A stretch of DNA of 33,905 bases from Cardiobacteriaceae bacterium (GTDB taxonomy: Bacteria; Pseudomonadota; Gammaproteobacteria; Cardiobacteriales; Cardiobacteriaceae), in assembly GCA_030532785.1 (NCBI GenBank), contig JAUNKJ010000004.1:1-33905 (forward strand), written 5' to 3'. Below are positions 24,873 through 33,905 of this stretch, in pieces. Within the stretch, counting starts at the first letter, position 1. Every line of letters starts with the position of its first letter. Under the pieces are notes generated by a model. That model worked only from the letters and a program-made list of their open reading frames with translations, was not told where the DNA came from and searched no databases. Both the position numbers and the translations under genes were made by a program.

Positions 24873-25003
24873 CCGTTTAATCTCAGTATACGACAAAACT
24901 CTTCTTTTGATTGAAAGCACGGTTCAAAAGCCCCTCCCCCTGTGGGACGACTGGCTTGCCAGCTCGTCCGAAAAACGAGAAAAGTTGGGAAGAGGGCAGC
25001 AAA

Positions 25004-25097
25004 TATAGTGGAATCATCATAAAAGCAGCCATACCGTAGGTTGGTGGTGAGTCCACCAACCCACATCTCCGTTCCGTTTTTTGTTGATTTAGCTATA
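25004..25097. repeat. 94-bp Correia-like inverted-repeat element
   Basis: Bounded by TATAGTGGAATCATCATAAA on the left and, reversed, TATAGCTAAATCAACAAAAA on the right. Both ends start with TA, as in elements that duplicate a TA target. The centre holds the hairpin GGTTGGTGGTGAGTCCACCA plus ACC. A related end starts at 33806. The ends resemble the TATAGTGGATTAACAAAAA termini of Neisseria Correia elements, as recalled, not searched. Confidence 0.6.
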
Positions 25098-25154
25098 GTG
25101 AATGTTTTTAAGTTTTGTCGTGTACTGAGCCGTTTTATAAATCAACATTCCACC

Positions 25155-25191
25155 CACAAAAAAACCCGCAAACCGTTGCGGTTTGCGGGTT
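25155..25191 (-). terminator. Intrinsic terminator after the DUF465 gene
   Basis: Arms CCCGCAAACCG and CGGTTTGCGGG around TTG form a perfect 11-bp stem. On the - strand it is followed by a run of seven or more T residues. It lies 17 bp after the stop at 25208. Confidence 0.85.
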
Positions 25192-25207
25192 GTGCGAGGC
25201 GGGTTGT

Positions 25208-25441
25208 TCAGCCCTTGCGCTCGGCGTCTTTCTGTTTGACGAGACGGGTGATTTCGTCTTTGAGGCGCAGTTTTTCCCGTTTTTTCTGTTCGATTTCGTC
25301 GTGGCGGGAGGCGACGGCGACGGGGTCGTTTTCCAGGCGCGAGATTTCTTCATCGAGTTCGTTGTGTTCGTTGAACAGGCGCGCGAAGTGGTTGTCGTTC
25401 TGGCGCAGTTCGTTAATGAGATCGCGGTATTCGTGCAACAT
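25208..25441 (-). CDS. YdcH-like DUF465 family protein
   Basis: A 77-residue, highly charged, predicted coiled-coil protein: LHEYRDLINELRQNDNHFAR then LFNEHNELDEEISRLEND and EQKKREKLRLKDEITRL. This is the DUF465/YdcH pattern found widely in proteobacteria. Its biochemical function is unknown. The ATG at 25441 has GGAG 7 nt upstream. It lies 77 bp downstream of glnA on the same strand and ends in its own terminator, so it may be co-transcribed with glnA. Confidence 0.85.
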   Translation of the reverse strand: MLHEYRDLINELRQNDNHFARLFNEHNELDEEISRLENDPVAVASRHDEIEQKKREKLRLKDEITRLVKQKDAERKG

Positions 25442-25518
25442 GTGCTCTCCTTTTGTCTAGAGGGTTGGGGGTGTGCGGCAGTATAGCGCGCTTTCCTGCA
25501 GGTCGCAGGAAAAGACGC

Positions 25519-26928
25519 TCAGCAGCCATAGTAAAGTTCGAATTCCATGGGGTGGATTTGCAGGCGCAGCTTTTCCACTTCCTGGCGCTTGAGCGCGATG
25601 TAACCTTGCAGCAGGTCGTCGGTGAAGACGTCTCCGGCGCGGAGGAAGGCGTGGTCGGCTTCAAGGGCGTCGAGCGCTTCTTCGAGGGAAAAGGCGACTT
25701 GCGGGATGTTGTTGGCTTCTTCCGGCGGCAGGTCGTAGAGGTCTTTGTCCATGGCGTCGCCGGGGTGGATTTTGTTTTTGATGCCGTCCAGCCCCGCCAT
25801 GAGCAGGGCGGCGAAGGCGAGGTAGGGGTTGGCGGTGGAGTCGGGGAAGCGCACTTCGATGCGCCGAGCCTTGGGGTTGGTGATGTAGGGGATGCGGATG
25901 GAGGCGGAGCGGTTGCGCGCGGAGTAGGCGAGCATGACCGGCGCTTCGAAGTGGGGGACGAGGCGTTTGTAGCTGTTGACGGCGGGGTTGGTGAAGGCGT
26001 TGAGCGCGCGCGCGTGTTTGATGATGCCGCCGATGTAGTAGAGCGCCATGTCGGAGAGGCCGCCGTAGCCGTCGCCGGAGAAGAGGTTTTTCCCGTCTTT
26101 GATCAATGACATGTGCACATGCATCCCCGAGCCGTTGTCGCCGACGAGCGGCTTGGGCATGAAGGTGGCGGTGCGCCCGGCGGCGTGGGCGACGTTGCGC
26201 ACGACGTGCTTGAAGAGTTGCACTTCGTCGGCTTTGGCGAGCAAGGTGTTGAAGCGGATGCCGATTTCGCATTGTCCGGCGGTGGCGGTTTCGTGGTGGT
26301 GTACTTCGACGTGTTGGCCGAGCTGGTCGAGTACGAGGCACATTTCCGCGCGCAAATCGCCCAGGGTGTCGATGGGTGCCATTTGCGCGTAGCCGCCTTT
26401 GGTCGCGGGGCGGTAGCCGGTGTTGGCGTCGTCGAATTTCGCGGCGCTGTTCCAGCTGCCTTCTTCGGAGATGATTTCAAACATGACTTTGTGCATCCCG
26501 GTTTGGTGACGCACGCCGTCGAAGACGAAGAATTCGTTTTCCGGGCCGAAGAGCGCGGTGTCGGCGAGGCCGGAGGATTTCAGATAGGCTTCGGCGCGGC
26601 GCGCGACGGAGCGCGGGTCGCGTTCGTAGCCTTGCAGGGTGTCGGGTTCGATGACGTCGCAGGCCACCGCAAGGGTTTTGTAGGCGGTGAAGGGGTCGAT
26701 GTAGGCGGAGGCCGGGTCGGGCATGAGGATCATGTCGGAGTTGTCGATGCCCTTCCAGCCAGCGACGGATGAGGCATCGAACATGCTGCCTTCTTCAAAG
26801 AAATCTTCATCGACGCGTTCTGCCGGGTAGCTGATGCGCAACTGTCGCCCGTGGGTGTCGGTAAAGCGCAAATCGACGAAACGGATGTCTTCTGCCTCGA
26901 TGAGGTTCAAAATTTCTTGCACATTCAT
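25519..26928 (-). CDS. glnA: Glutamine synthetase, type I
   Basis: Cytoplasmic dodecameric enzyme that makes glutamine from glutamate, ammonia and ATP. The 469 residues match E. coli GlnA (469). Motifs: [27 protein letters not shown] (N-terminal latch), [11 protein letters not shown] (metal ligands), [24 protein letters not shown], and the adenylylation loop with Y398 in [10 protein letters not shown]. The last motif marks the GSI-beta type regulated by GlnE. The ATG at 26928 has AAGG upstream. No convincing NtrC or sigma-54 site was found before it; palindromic element g lies about 95 bp upstream. Codons are C-ending throughout, as in highly expressed neighbours. Confidence 0.97.
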   Translation of the reverse strand: MNVQEILNLIEAEDIRFVDLRFTDTHGRQLRISYPAERVDEDFFEEGSMFDASSVAGWKGIDNSDMILMPDPASAYIDPFTAYKTLAVACDVIEPDTLQGYERDPRSVARRAEAYLKSSGLADTALFGPENEFFVFDGVRHQTGMHKVMFEIISEEGSWNSAAKFDDANTGYRPATKGGYAQMAPIDTLGDLRAEMCLVLDQLGQHVEVHHHETATAGQCEIGIRFNTLLAKADEVQLFKHVVRNVAHAAGRTATFMPKPLVGDNGSGMHVHMSLIKDGKNLFSGDGYGGLSDMALYYIGGIIKHARALNAFTNPAVNSYKRLVPHFEAPVMLAYSARNRSASIRIPYITNPKARRIEVRFPDSTANPYLAFAALLMAGLDGIKNKIHPGDAMDKDLYDLPPEEANNIPQVAFSLEEALDALEADHAFLRAGDVFTDDLLQGYIALKRQEVEKLRLQIHPMEFELYYGC

Positions 26929-27654
26929 GGGATTGCCTTGCTGTTTGGACGATACGGCGACGCCGCCGAAAGCGCGGTATTGTGCCTCATGGCCGGGGTT
27001 TTTGCACGATTTTGTTGCGGCAATGGTAAAAAATCACTATCTAAAGCGCTTATATGGTTATTTTTTACCGAGTTAAGCGCTTCATGATGGTAAAAAACAG
27101 CTATTTTTGATGGTTTTTTGGATTTTTATATGAATGAATCCAGACAGCTTATTAATGAAATGCCGATTGTAGCTACGGTTAGGCGCAAAGCGCCGTAACC
27201 GTACATTCTTCAAAGCGTTTTGTACGGTTACGCGCCGTTGGTGCTAACGGTATCTACATCAAGGTGGGTTGACACCCACCCTACGGCCTATCCATGAAAT
27301 GCGGTACGTCATTCGTAGGTCGGCCATTTATGGCCGACATTAAACCCCTCTCCCCAACCCCTCCCCCGTGGGGGGAGGGGCTTTAGTCCATTGCTTTGTT
27401 TGAAATTCATCGTATAAGAACGTCCTACGCTGGTGGACTAAAGTCCACCCTACGGCTTTGCACGAATTTGGTAGGCTGGGTTAGGCGTTAGCCGTAACCC
27501 AGCGCAAGATTGGGGTTTGTTGCCGAATTACGCGGCAATGTCGCTAACTCAGCCTACAAGCGCTGCCCGTTGGGGTTCGCTTCGCTCACCACCAACCTAC
27601 TTACCGCATGGGCTTACGCCCATCCTTACGCTACTAAAGCCCCCCCATGGTTCA
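26929..27654. other. Gene-free palindrome-dense gap between dnaE and glnA
   Basis: About 725 bp with no credible gene. After AAGCGCTT element g (27023-27108) come at least six different short palindromes: GGCGCAAAGCGCC and GTACGGTTACGCGCC units (27180-27245), GGTGGGTTGACACCCACC (27263-27280), GTCGGCCATTTATGGCCGAC (27318-27337), a CCCCTCCCCC/GGGGGAGGGG hairpin (27358-27380), GTGGACTAAAGTCCAC (27433-27448), GGCTGGGTTA...AACCCAGC (27473-27502), and GCATGGGCTTACGCCCATCC (27607-27626). The glnA promoter must lie within 26929-27022 or inside element g. Confidence 0.8.
27023..27108. repeat. AAGCGCTT palindromic element, copy g
   Basis: Octamers at 27044-27051 and 27075-27082, 31 bp apart, around ATATGGTTATTTTTTACCGA. 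The outer arms are ATGGTAAAAAATCACTAT and GATGGTAAAAAACAGCTATT. It lies upstream of glnA. Confidence 0.88.
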
Positions 27655-30600
27655 TCAATAATGCAGCGAGATGCGGCTGTCGCCGAAGCGTGCTTTGAGT
27701 GCGCCGAGTTGTTCGCCGCCGAAGCGGTAGTGGCCGGGGATGCGCAGGTCGCCTTTGGCGGCGATGCTCGGCAGTTGCAGGTGGAGCATGAGGCGCGCGC
27801 CGTTGTCGTCTTTGCAGGTGGCAAGGAGTTGTTGCAGGTCGGTGAGCGCTTGTGCTTCGAGTTGGGTTTCTTCCGCGTGGATGCGCAGTTCGCGCAGGAG
27901 CTGGATGCGGGCGGTGTCGATGTCGTGGAGTTCGAGGAGTCCCAGGCGCCATTCGTCGCGGAAGAAGGCGTAGCTGGCTTTGACTTTGGCGATGAGGACG
28001 GTGTCCATTTTCAGTTGGTCGCGGTATTTGCCGACGTCTTCGCCGAAGACGCCGAATTCGATGCGCCCGGAGCGGTCATCGAGGGTGACGAAGGCCATGG
28101 GGCTGCCGTCTTTTTTGCTGTTGATGATGCGGATGTCGACGACGAGGCCGCCGATGGTCATTTCCATGCCGTCGTCGCGGCGGCGCGGTTTTTCCCATTT
28201 TTCAAAGTTTTCGTGGACTTCGGCCAGTGTATGGCTGCTCATGGCGAGGAGTTCGTGTCTCACGGCGTTGACGGGGTGGTCGGTCAAGAATAACCCCAGG
28301 GTTTCTTTTTCGTATTCAAGTTGTTCGCGTTTTTCCCAGGCGTCTTCAGCTTTGATGACGAGGGTGGCGTCGGGCTGGTAGTTGTCGCCGCCGAAGAGGC
28401 CGAACATGTCGCCCTGTTGGCTGGACTGGTTTTTGTGGTGTTGTTCGGCGAGTTTGAAGGCTTGCGGCAGGGCTGCGAAGAGGCCGCCGCGGTTGGCTTC
28501 GATTTGGTCGAAGGCACCGGCGCGGATGAGGGTTTCCAGGGTTTTTTTGTTGAGTTTTTTGATGTCCATGCGCTCGCAGAGGTGGGTGAGCGAGGTGAAG
28601 GCACCGCGCCGTTTGCGTTCATCCAGCAGTCTGCCGATGGCGGCTTCGCCGACGCCTTTGACAGCGCCGAGGCCGTAGATGATCTCGCCGTTTTCCACGG
28701 TGAAGGCGTAGTCGGAGCGGTTGATGCAGGGGGGGCGGATGGTGAGGCCCATGTCGAAGCATTCATCGATGACGCGCACGAGTTTGTCGGTGTGTTCCAT
28801 TTCCGAGGAGAGGACGGCGGCCATGAATTCGGCGGGGTAGTGCGCCTTGAGCCACGCGGTGTGGTAGGAGAGGAGCGCGTAGGCGGCGGAGTGCGATTTG
28901 TTGAAGCCGTATTCGGCGAATTTCGCCATCAAATCAAAGATGTCACCTGCGAGTTTTTCGTTGACGTCGTTCTTGGTCGCGCCGTCGACGAAGATGCCGC
29001 GATGGCGCGCCATTTCTTCGGCTTTTTTCTTGCCCATGGCGCGGCGCAGTTCGTCGGCGCCGCCCAACGTATATTTGGCGAGCACCTGCGCGACTTGCAT
29101 GACTTGCTCCTGGTAGACCATGACGCCGTAGGTGGTGCGCAGTATCGGTTCGAGGGCGGGATGGGGGTAGACGACGTCGGCAAGGCCATGTTTGCGCGCG
29201 ATAAAGTCATCCACCATGCCCGATTGCAAGGGGCCGGGGCGAAAGAGCGCGACGAGGGCGATGATGTCTTCAAAATTATCGGGTTGCAGTTTTTTGATGA
29301 GGTTTTTCATGCCGCTCGATTCGAGCTGGAAGACGGCGGTGGTCTGGCAGGCTTTGAGGAGACGGAAGGTGGCGGGGTCGTCCAGCGGCACATCGTTCAT
29401 GGAAAGCGGCGCTTCGCCTTGCGCGGCGCGGCGTTTGTTGACGTGCGCGAGCGCCCAGTCGATGACGGTGAGGGTGCGCAGCCCCAAAAAGTCGAATTTG
29501 ACGAGGCCGACGGCTTCGATGTCGTCCTTGTCGAACTGGGTGGAGAGGCTGGCGCCCGCCGATTCGGCGTAGATGGCAGAAAAGTCGGTCAGGCGCGTGG
29601 GGGCGATGACGACGCCGCCCGCGTGTTTGCCGACGTTGCGCGCGAGGCCTTCGAGGCGCAAGGCGGTGTCGATGAGTTGTTTGGTGTCTTCGTCGTTGCC
29701 GTATTGCTCGATGAGGGCGGTGGAGACGCGCTCGGGTTCCTCCGCGCTTTTCTTGCTGCGGCCAAGGGCGTCTGAGAGCGAGGTGCCGAGCGGTTTCGCC
29801 GGGATCATTTTCGAAATACGGTCGCAGAAAGAATAGGATAGACCCATCACGCGCCCGACATCGCGCACCACCGCTTTCGCCGCCATGGTGCCGTGGGTCG
29901 CGATTTGCGAGACCTTGTCATGCCCGTATTTGTCGGCGACGTAGGCGATGACGCGGTCGCGCTTGTCCATGCAGAAATCGACGTCGAAGTCGGGCATGGA
30001 AACGCGCTCCGGGTTCAAAAAGCGTTCAAAAAGCAGATCATAGGCGAGCGGATCGAGGTCGGTAATGCCGAGGGCGTAGGCGACGAGCGAACCCGCGCCC
30101 GAGCCACGTCCGGGGCCGACGGGAATATCGTGATCCTTCGCCCACTGGATAAAGTCGGCGACGATGAGGAAATAACCGGGGAAGCCCATGCTGTTGATGA
30201 CGCCGATTTCCACATCAAGCCGCGCGCGATATTCTCCTTCCTTTTCCGCACGTTGCGCGTCATCGGGGAAGAGTTGCAACAAACGCGCGGAAAGCCCCTC
30301 ATGCGAACGCGCGCCAAGATGCTCCTCAATCGTCTGCCCCTCGGGAATGGGAAAATCGGGCAGATAGTTTTTGCCAAGTTCCAGTTCGAGATTGCAACGC
30401 TTGGCAATTTCCCCCGCGTTGGCAATGAGTTGCGGCGTATCGGCAAAGCGCGATGCCATCGTCGCGTGCGATTTCAGATGGTGTTCCGTGGTGAAATCGC
30501 GCGGACGCCGCGTGTCATCGAGCAGATAACCGCCGGAAATGCAGACCCGCGTTTCGTGAATGGGGAAATCATCGGGCTGCTCGAAACAGGCGAGATTGGT

Positions 30601-31188
30601 CGCGACCGCCGCCACCCCCAACTTATGCCCCAGGGTTTCGCAGGCGCTGAGATACGCAGCCTCGCCCGCCTTGCCGTGGCGCGCGATTTGCAAATAGAAA
30701 CGGTCGGCAAATATTTGTTGCCAATGGCGAATCCGCGCCTCCGCCTCCTCCATCCGCTGCGCAACAATGCACTGGCCGACATCGCCTTCCAGCGCCCCGG
30801 ACAGCGCAATCAACCCCGTGCATTGCGCCGCCGTGAGGCGCTTTTCATCGACGGCAATCACCCCATGGCGCTGGTCTTCCTCATAGGCAAAGCTCACCAG
30901 CTCGCACAAATGGACAAAGCCCTCGCGGTTCATCGCCAACAAAACCAAGCGATAAGTGCTTTCCTCATCGGCCGCGCGAACCGTCAAATCGCAGCCGATA
31001 ATCGGCTTCACCCCGAGCGCGCGCGCCTTTTTGTAAAACTTCACCGCGCCATAAAGATTGTTGCGATCGGTCAGCGCCACCGCACTCGCGCCCTCCCTGG
31101 CGGCAAAGGCAGCAATCTGCTCCACCGTCAGGATGCTGTCAACCAGGGAAAACTCGCTGTGGGTATGCAAATGAACAAACTCGGACAT
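27655..31188 (-). CDS. dnaE: DNA polymerase III alpha subunit
   Basis: Catalytic subunit of the replicative polymerase. Starting at [20 protein letters not shown] gives 1177 residues (E. coli 1160); the GTG four codons upstream is less likely. Order of domains: N-terminal PHP (HLHTHSEFS), polymerase palm with catalytic D402 and D404 in [13 protein letters not shown] and D566 in [10 protein letters not shown], the helix-hairpin-helix region ([14 protein letters not shown]), OB fold ([16 protein letters not shown]) and a C-terminal tau-binding region ending RISLHY. Codon use changes within the gene: the first ~400 codons are mixed (AAG, GAG, CAG, GTG common), the rest nearly all C- or A-ending. 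Divergent from hemB. Confidence 0.97.
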   Translation of the reverse strand: MSEFVHLHTHSEFSLVDSILTVEQIAAFAAREGASAVALTDRNNLYGAVKFYKKARALGVKPIIGCDLTVRAADEESTYRLVLLAMNREGFVHLCELVSFAYEEDQRHGVIAVDEKRLTAAQCTGLIALSGALEGDVGQCIVAQRMEEAEARIRHWQQIFADRFYLQIARHGKAGEAAYLSACETLGHKLGVAAVATNLACFEQPDDFPIHETRVCISGGYLLDDTRRPRDFTTEHHLKSHATMASRFADTPQLIANAGEIAKRCNLELELGKNYLPDFPIPEGQTIEEHLGARSHEGLSARLLQLFPDDAQRAEKEGEYRARLDVEIGVINSMGFPGYFLIVADFIQWAKDHDIPVGPGRGSGAGSLVAYALGITDLDPLAYDLLFERFLNPERVSMPDFDVDFCMDKRDRVIAYVADKYGHDKVSQIATHGTMAAKAVVRDVGRVMGLSYSFCDRISKMIPAKPLGTSLSDALGRSKKSAEEPERVSTALIEQYGNDEDTKQLIDTALRLEGLARNVGKHAGGVVIAPTRLTDFSAIYAESAGASLSTQFDKDDIEAVGLVKFDFLGLRTLTVIDWALAHVNKRRAAQGEAPLSMNDVPLDDPATFRLLKACQTTAVFQLESSGMKNLIKKLQPDNFEDIIALVALFRPGPLQSGMVDDFIARKHGLADVVYPHPALEPILRTTYGVMVYQEQVMQVAQVLAKYTLGGADELRRAMGKKKAEEMARHRGIFVDGATKNDVNEKLAGDIFDLMAKFAEYGFNKSHSAAYALLSYHTAWLKAHYPAEFMAAVLSSEMEHTDKLVRVIDECFDMGLTIRPPCINRSDYAFTVENGEIIYGLGAVKGVGEAAIGRLLDERKRRGAFTSLTHLCERMDIKKLNKKTLETLIRAGAFDQIEANRGGLFAALPQAFKLAEQHHKNQSSQQGDMFGLFGGDNYQPDATLVIKAEDAWEKREQLEYEKETLGLFLTDHPVNAVRHELLAMSSHTLAEVHENFEKWEKPRRRDDGMEMTIGGLVVDIRIINSKKDGSPMAFVTLDDRSGRIEFGVFGEDVGKYRDQLKMDTVLIAKVKASYAFFRDEWRLGLLELHDIDTARIQLLRELRIHAEETQLEAQALTDLQQLLATCKDDNGARLMLHLQLPSIAAKGDLRIPGHYRFGGEQLGALKARFGDSRISLHY

Positions 31189-31262
31189 GGGAAAAATCAC
31201 GGCAAAAGAAAGCCGCGTAGCTTACCCGATTCGTTATCCAGCGCCAATATGGTGCTGTTGAT

Positions 31263-31348
31263 CGTGAGAAATCTTCTCATCAAGAAGCGCTTATGATGAT
31301 AAATTTTCTCATCATAAGCGCTTCATCGTGGTAAAAAACTACTATTTT
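31263..31348. repeat. AAGCGCTT palindromic element, copy h (dnaE-hemB intergenic)
   Basis: Octamers at 31285-31292 and 31316-31323, 31 bp apart, around ATGATGATAAATTTTCTCATCAT. The left arm is CGTGAGAAATCTTCTCATCA; the right arm is CATCGTGGTAAAAAACTACT. It fills the centre of the 222-bp divergent promoter region, so it is 5' to both genes. Confidence 0.88.
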
Positions 31349-31362
31349 CAAGCAAAATATGA

Positions 31363-32415
<1,053 letters not shown>

Positions 32416-32422
32416 AAACGCC

Positions 32423-32480
32423 CAAAATAACCGTTTTTTACCATCGTGAAGCGCTTGTCGCGGTAAAAAACCCCTATTTT
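32423..32480. repeat. AAGCGCTT palindromic element, copy i (single octamer)
   Basis: Minimal copy: one octamer at 32449-32456 between inverted arms AAAATAACCGTTTTTTACCA and CGGTAAAAAACCCCTATTTT. It lacks the second octamer and the inner GAGAAATTTTCTC segment, and shows the outer arms can pair around a single octamer. Lies between hemB and the M20 gene. Confidence 0.85.
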
Positions 32481-32502
32481 CAAACAAAACCTGGAGAGCA
32501 AC

Positions 32503-33666
32503 ATGACACCGGCGATCACCGCCCATGACCCCATCGACACCCTGATGCGCGCGTGGCGGCACGACTTTCACCAGCACCCGGAAACCGCCTTCGAAGAAAC
32601 GCGCACCTCGGCCAAGGTCGCGGAACTGTTGCAATCCTTCGCGCTTGACGAAGTGCACACCGGCCTCGCGGTTACGGGCGTCGTCGGCGTCCTCCACGGC
32701 GAAAAGCCCGGGCCGCGCATCGCTCTGCGCGCCGACATGGACGCCCTCGACATCCATGAAACCAACACCTTCGCCCACCGCTCCACCACACCTGGCAAAA
32801 TGCACGCCTGCGGCCACGACGGCCACACCAGCATGCTCCTCGGTGCCGCCAAATACCTGAGCGAACACCGCGACTTCCCCGGCACCGCCATCTTCATCTT
32901 CCAGCCCGCCGAAGAAAACGAAGTTGGCGGACGGCGCATGTGCGACGAAGGATTATTCGAACAATTTCCGGCAGATGCCGTCTACGGCCTGCACAACTGG
33001 CCGGAACTGCCCGCTGGCACCGCCGCCGTACACGACCGCGAAGTCATGGCCTCCTTCGACATCTTCGACATCGACATCCACGGCAAAGGCTGCCACGGCG
33101 CCATGCCCCACCTCGGTATCGACGCCGTCGCCATCGCCGCGCAAATCGTCAGCGCCCTGCAACTCATCGTCAGCCGCAACGTCGACAGCGCCGAACGCGC
33201 CGTCGTCAGCGTCACCCAAATCCACGGCGGCGACATGTACAACATCCTCCCCGCCAGCGTGCGCCTCTCCGGCGGCACCCGCGCCCTCGACCCCGCCGTG
33301 CGCGACCTGCTGGAAACCCGCATCCGCGAAACCGCAAGCGGCATCGCGGAAGCCCTCGGCGCAAGCGCCAGCGTCCATTACCAACGCCGCTACCCGCCCA
33401 CCATCAACCACCCCGCGCAGGCCGAAACCATCCACCGCGCCGCCTGCGCGCTCCTTGGCAACGACAACGTACAGCGCAACCCGCCGCCGAGCATGGCCGC
33501 AGAAGACTTCGCCGTCATGCTCGAACGCCGCCCCGGTGCCTACATCTGGCTCGGCAACGGCAAACCGCACCCCGGCGCGGTACTGCACAGCCCCGGCTAC
33601 GACTTCAACGACGACATCCTCGCCCTCGGTGCCAGCCTGTGGGTAGCATTGATCCAACAGGGATGA
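32503..33666 (+). CDS. M20-family amidohydrolase (hippurate hydrolase-like)
   Basis: Zinc-dependent amidohydrolase of the M20D group (hippurate hydrolase, N-acyl-amino-acid hydrolases, IAA-amino-acid hydrolase relatives), 387 residues. Metal-binding residues are visible: C103 and H105 in MHACGHDGHTSML, E137-E138 in FQPAEENE, H164 in YGLHNWPELP, and a late His in VLHSPGYDFNDD; SMAAEDFAVML is the conserved C-terminal motif. The dimerisation or lid domain lies between about residues 185 and 300. The physiological substrate cannot be told from sequence. The ATG at 32503 has GGAG 7 nt upstream. It is co-directional with hemB across element i. Codons are C-ending. Confidence 0.9.
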   Translation: MTPAITAHDPIDTLMRAWRHDFHQHPETAFEETRTSAKVAELLQSFALDEVHTGLAVTGVVGVLHGEKPGPRIALRADMDALDIHETNTFAHRSTTPGKMHACGHDGHTSMLLGAAKYLSEHRDFPGTAIFIFQPAEENEVGGRRMCDEGLFEQFPADAVYGLHNWPELPAGTAAVHDREVMASFDIFDIDIHGKGCHGAMPHLGIDAVAIAAQIVSALQLIVSRNVDSAERAVVSVTQIHGGDMYNILPASVRLSGGTRALDPAVRDLLETRIRETASGIAEALGASASVHYQRRYPPTINHPAQAETIHRAACALLGNDNVQRNPPPSMAAEDFAVMLERRPGAYIWLGNGKPHPGAVLHSPGYDFNDDILALGASLWVALIQQG

Positions 33667-33752
33667 TAAAAAATCATCATACAAAGCGCTTTATATGGTT
33701 GTTTTTTACCATCATGAAGCGCTTATCGCGATAAAAAATGACGATTTTTATT
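33667..33752. repeat. AAGCGCTT palindromic element, copy j
   Basis: Octamers at 33684-33691 and 33717-33724, 33 bp apart (the widest spacing seen), around TATATGGTTGTTTTTTACCA. The outer arms are ATAAAAAATCATCATAC and CGATAAAAAATGACGATTTT. It follows the M20 gene stop directly. Confidence 0.85.
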
Positions 33753-33905
33753 GGCTTTATAAAAACAAACATCGTAGGATGGGCGTCAGCCCATGCGGTT
33801 TGCGATATAGTCAAACCAACAAAAAACAGAACGGAGATGTAGGTTGATGGTGAGCCGTCAGGCGAACCCCAACATAATGAATTTTAAAATGTTGGGGTTC
33901 GTGCT
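33753..33905. other. Window end: repeat fragments, no gene seen
   Basis: Holds GTAGGATGGGCGTCAGCCCATGC (here as GTAGGATGGGCG and TCAGCCCATGC, 33774-33796), a Correia-like terminus starting TATAGTCAAACCAACAAAAA at 33806, a GTAGGTTGATGGTGAGC unit, and an inverted repeat with 12-bp arms GAACCCCAACAT and ATGTTGGGGTTC (33864-33875, 33889-33900). The last may be the start of another mobile or repeat unit cut off by the window. Confidence 0.6.

Larger units (their letters stand above)
24743..25207. other. Gene-free gap with three repeat types
   Basis: Contains AAGCGCTT element f (24781-24872), a palindrome GGACGACTGGCTTGCCAGCT ending CGTCC at about 24947-24969 (shared with window bases 4-25), the Correia-like 94-bp element (25004-25097) and the terminator of the DUF465 gene. 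No coding frame with family resemblance was seen. Confidence 0.75.

Noticed and set aside
26929-27022. Sigma-54 (NtrC-type) promoter for glnA
   Set aside because: A GAGGCAC stretch is present, but no TTGC element follows at the required spacing.

Overview
The window is about 34 kb of a GC-rich chromosome (coding strands rich in C-ending codons) and reads as a gammaproteobacterium. The main clues are a complete division and cell-wall (dcw) cluster that runs from mraZ to ftsZ and ends in lpxC, a DNPR-type (meso-diaminopimelate) MurE, an adenylylatable type I glutamine synthetase, RF3 and a Gram-negative type DnaE. A member of the Cardiobacteriaceae would fit, but that is from memory and was not tested. 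No rRNA, tRNA, CRISPR array, prophage or intact transposase was seen.

Layout. 1-112 is the end of a repeat element. 161-3832 holds menA, a yhcG/DUF1016 nuclease gene broken by one amber codon, and prfC, all on +. 3833-6172 is repeat-rich DNA flanking an azoR / TfoX-domain gene pair on -. 6173-23910 is the dcw cluster on -, transcribed in the order mraZ, rsmH, ftsL, ftsI, murE, murF, mraY, murD, ftsW, murG, murC, ddl, ftsQ, ftsA, ftsZ, lpxC. Most junctions overlap or are a few bases apart. Exceptions are murF/mraY (234 bp) and murG/murC (92 bp), each holding palindromic repeats. 24173-26928 holds an RBBP9-like hydrolase, a YdcH/DUF465 gene and glnA on -. After a palindrome-packed gap come dnaE (-), then hemB and an M20 amidohydrolase on +.

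How it works together. The cluster encodes the path from UDP-MurNAc to lipid II (murC, murD, murE, murF, ddl, mraY, murG), the septal synthase pair FtsW/FtsI, the FtsQ and FtsL scaffolds, the FtsA/FtsZ ring, the MraZ regulator with RsmH, and LpxC, the committing step of lipid A synthesis. A good promoter (TTGCAA, 16 bp, TATAAT) lies upstream of mraZ.

Most unusual are the intergenic repeats. (1) Ten copies of a roughly 60-110 bp AT-rich palindromic element built on the octamer AAGCGCTT, usually two octamers exactly 31 bp apart, lie in gaps between genes, including two inside the dcw operon and one in the dnaE-hemB divergent promoter region. (2) A roughly 265-bp MITE-like element with terminal inverted repeats is present in three full or partial copies. 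(3) A 94-bp element has TATAG termini resembling Neisseria Correia elements. (4) A 27-bp perfect-arm hairpin sits between murF and mraY. dnaE also shows a clear within-gene shift in codon usage.
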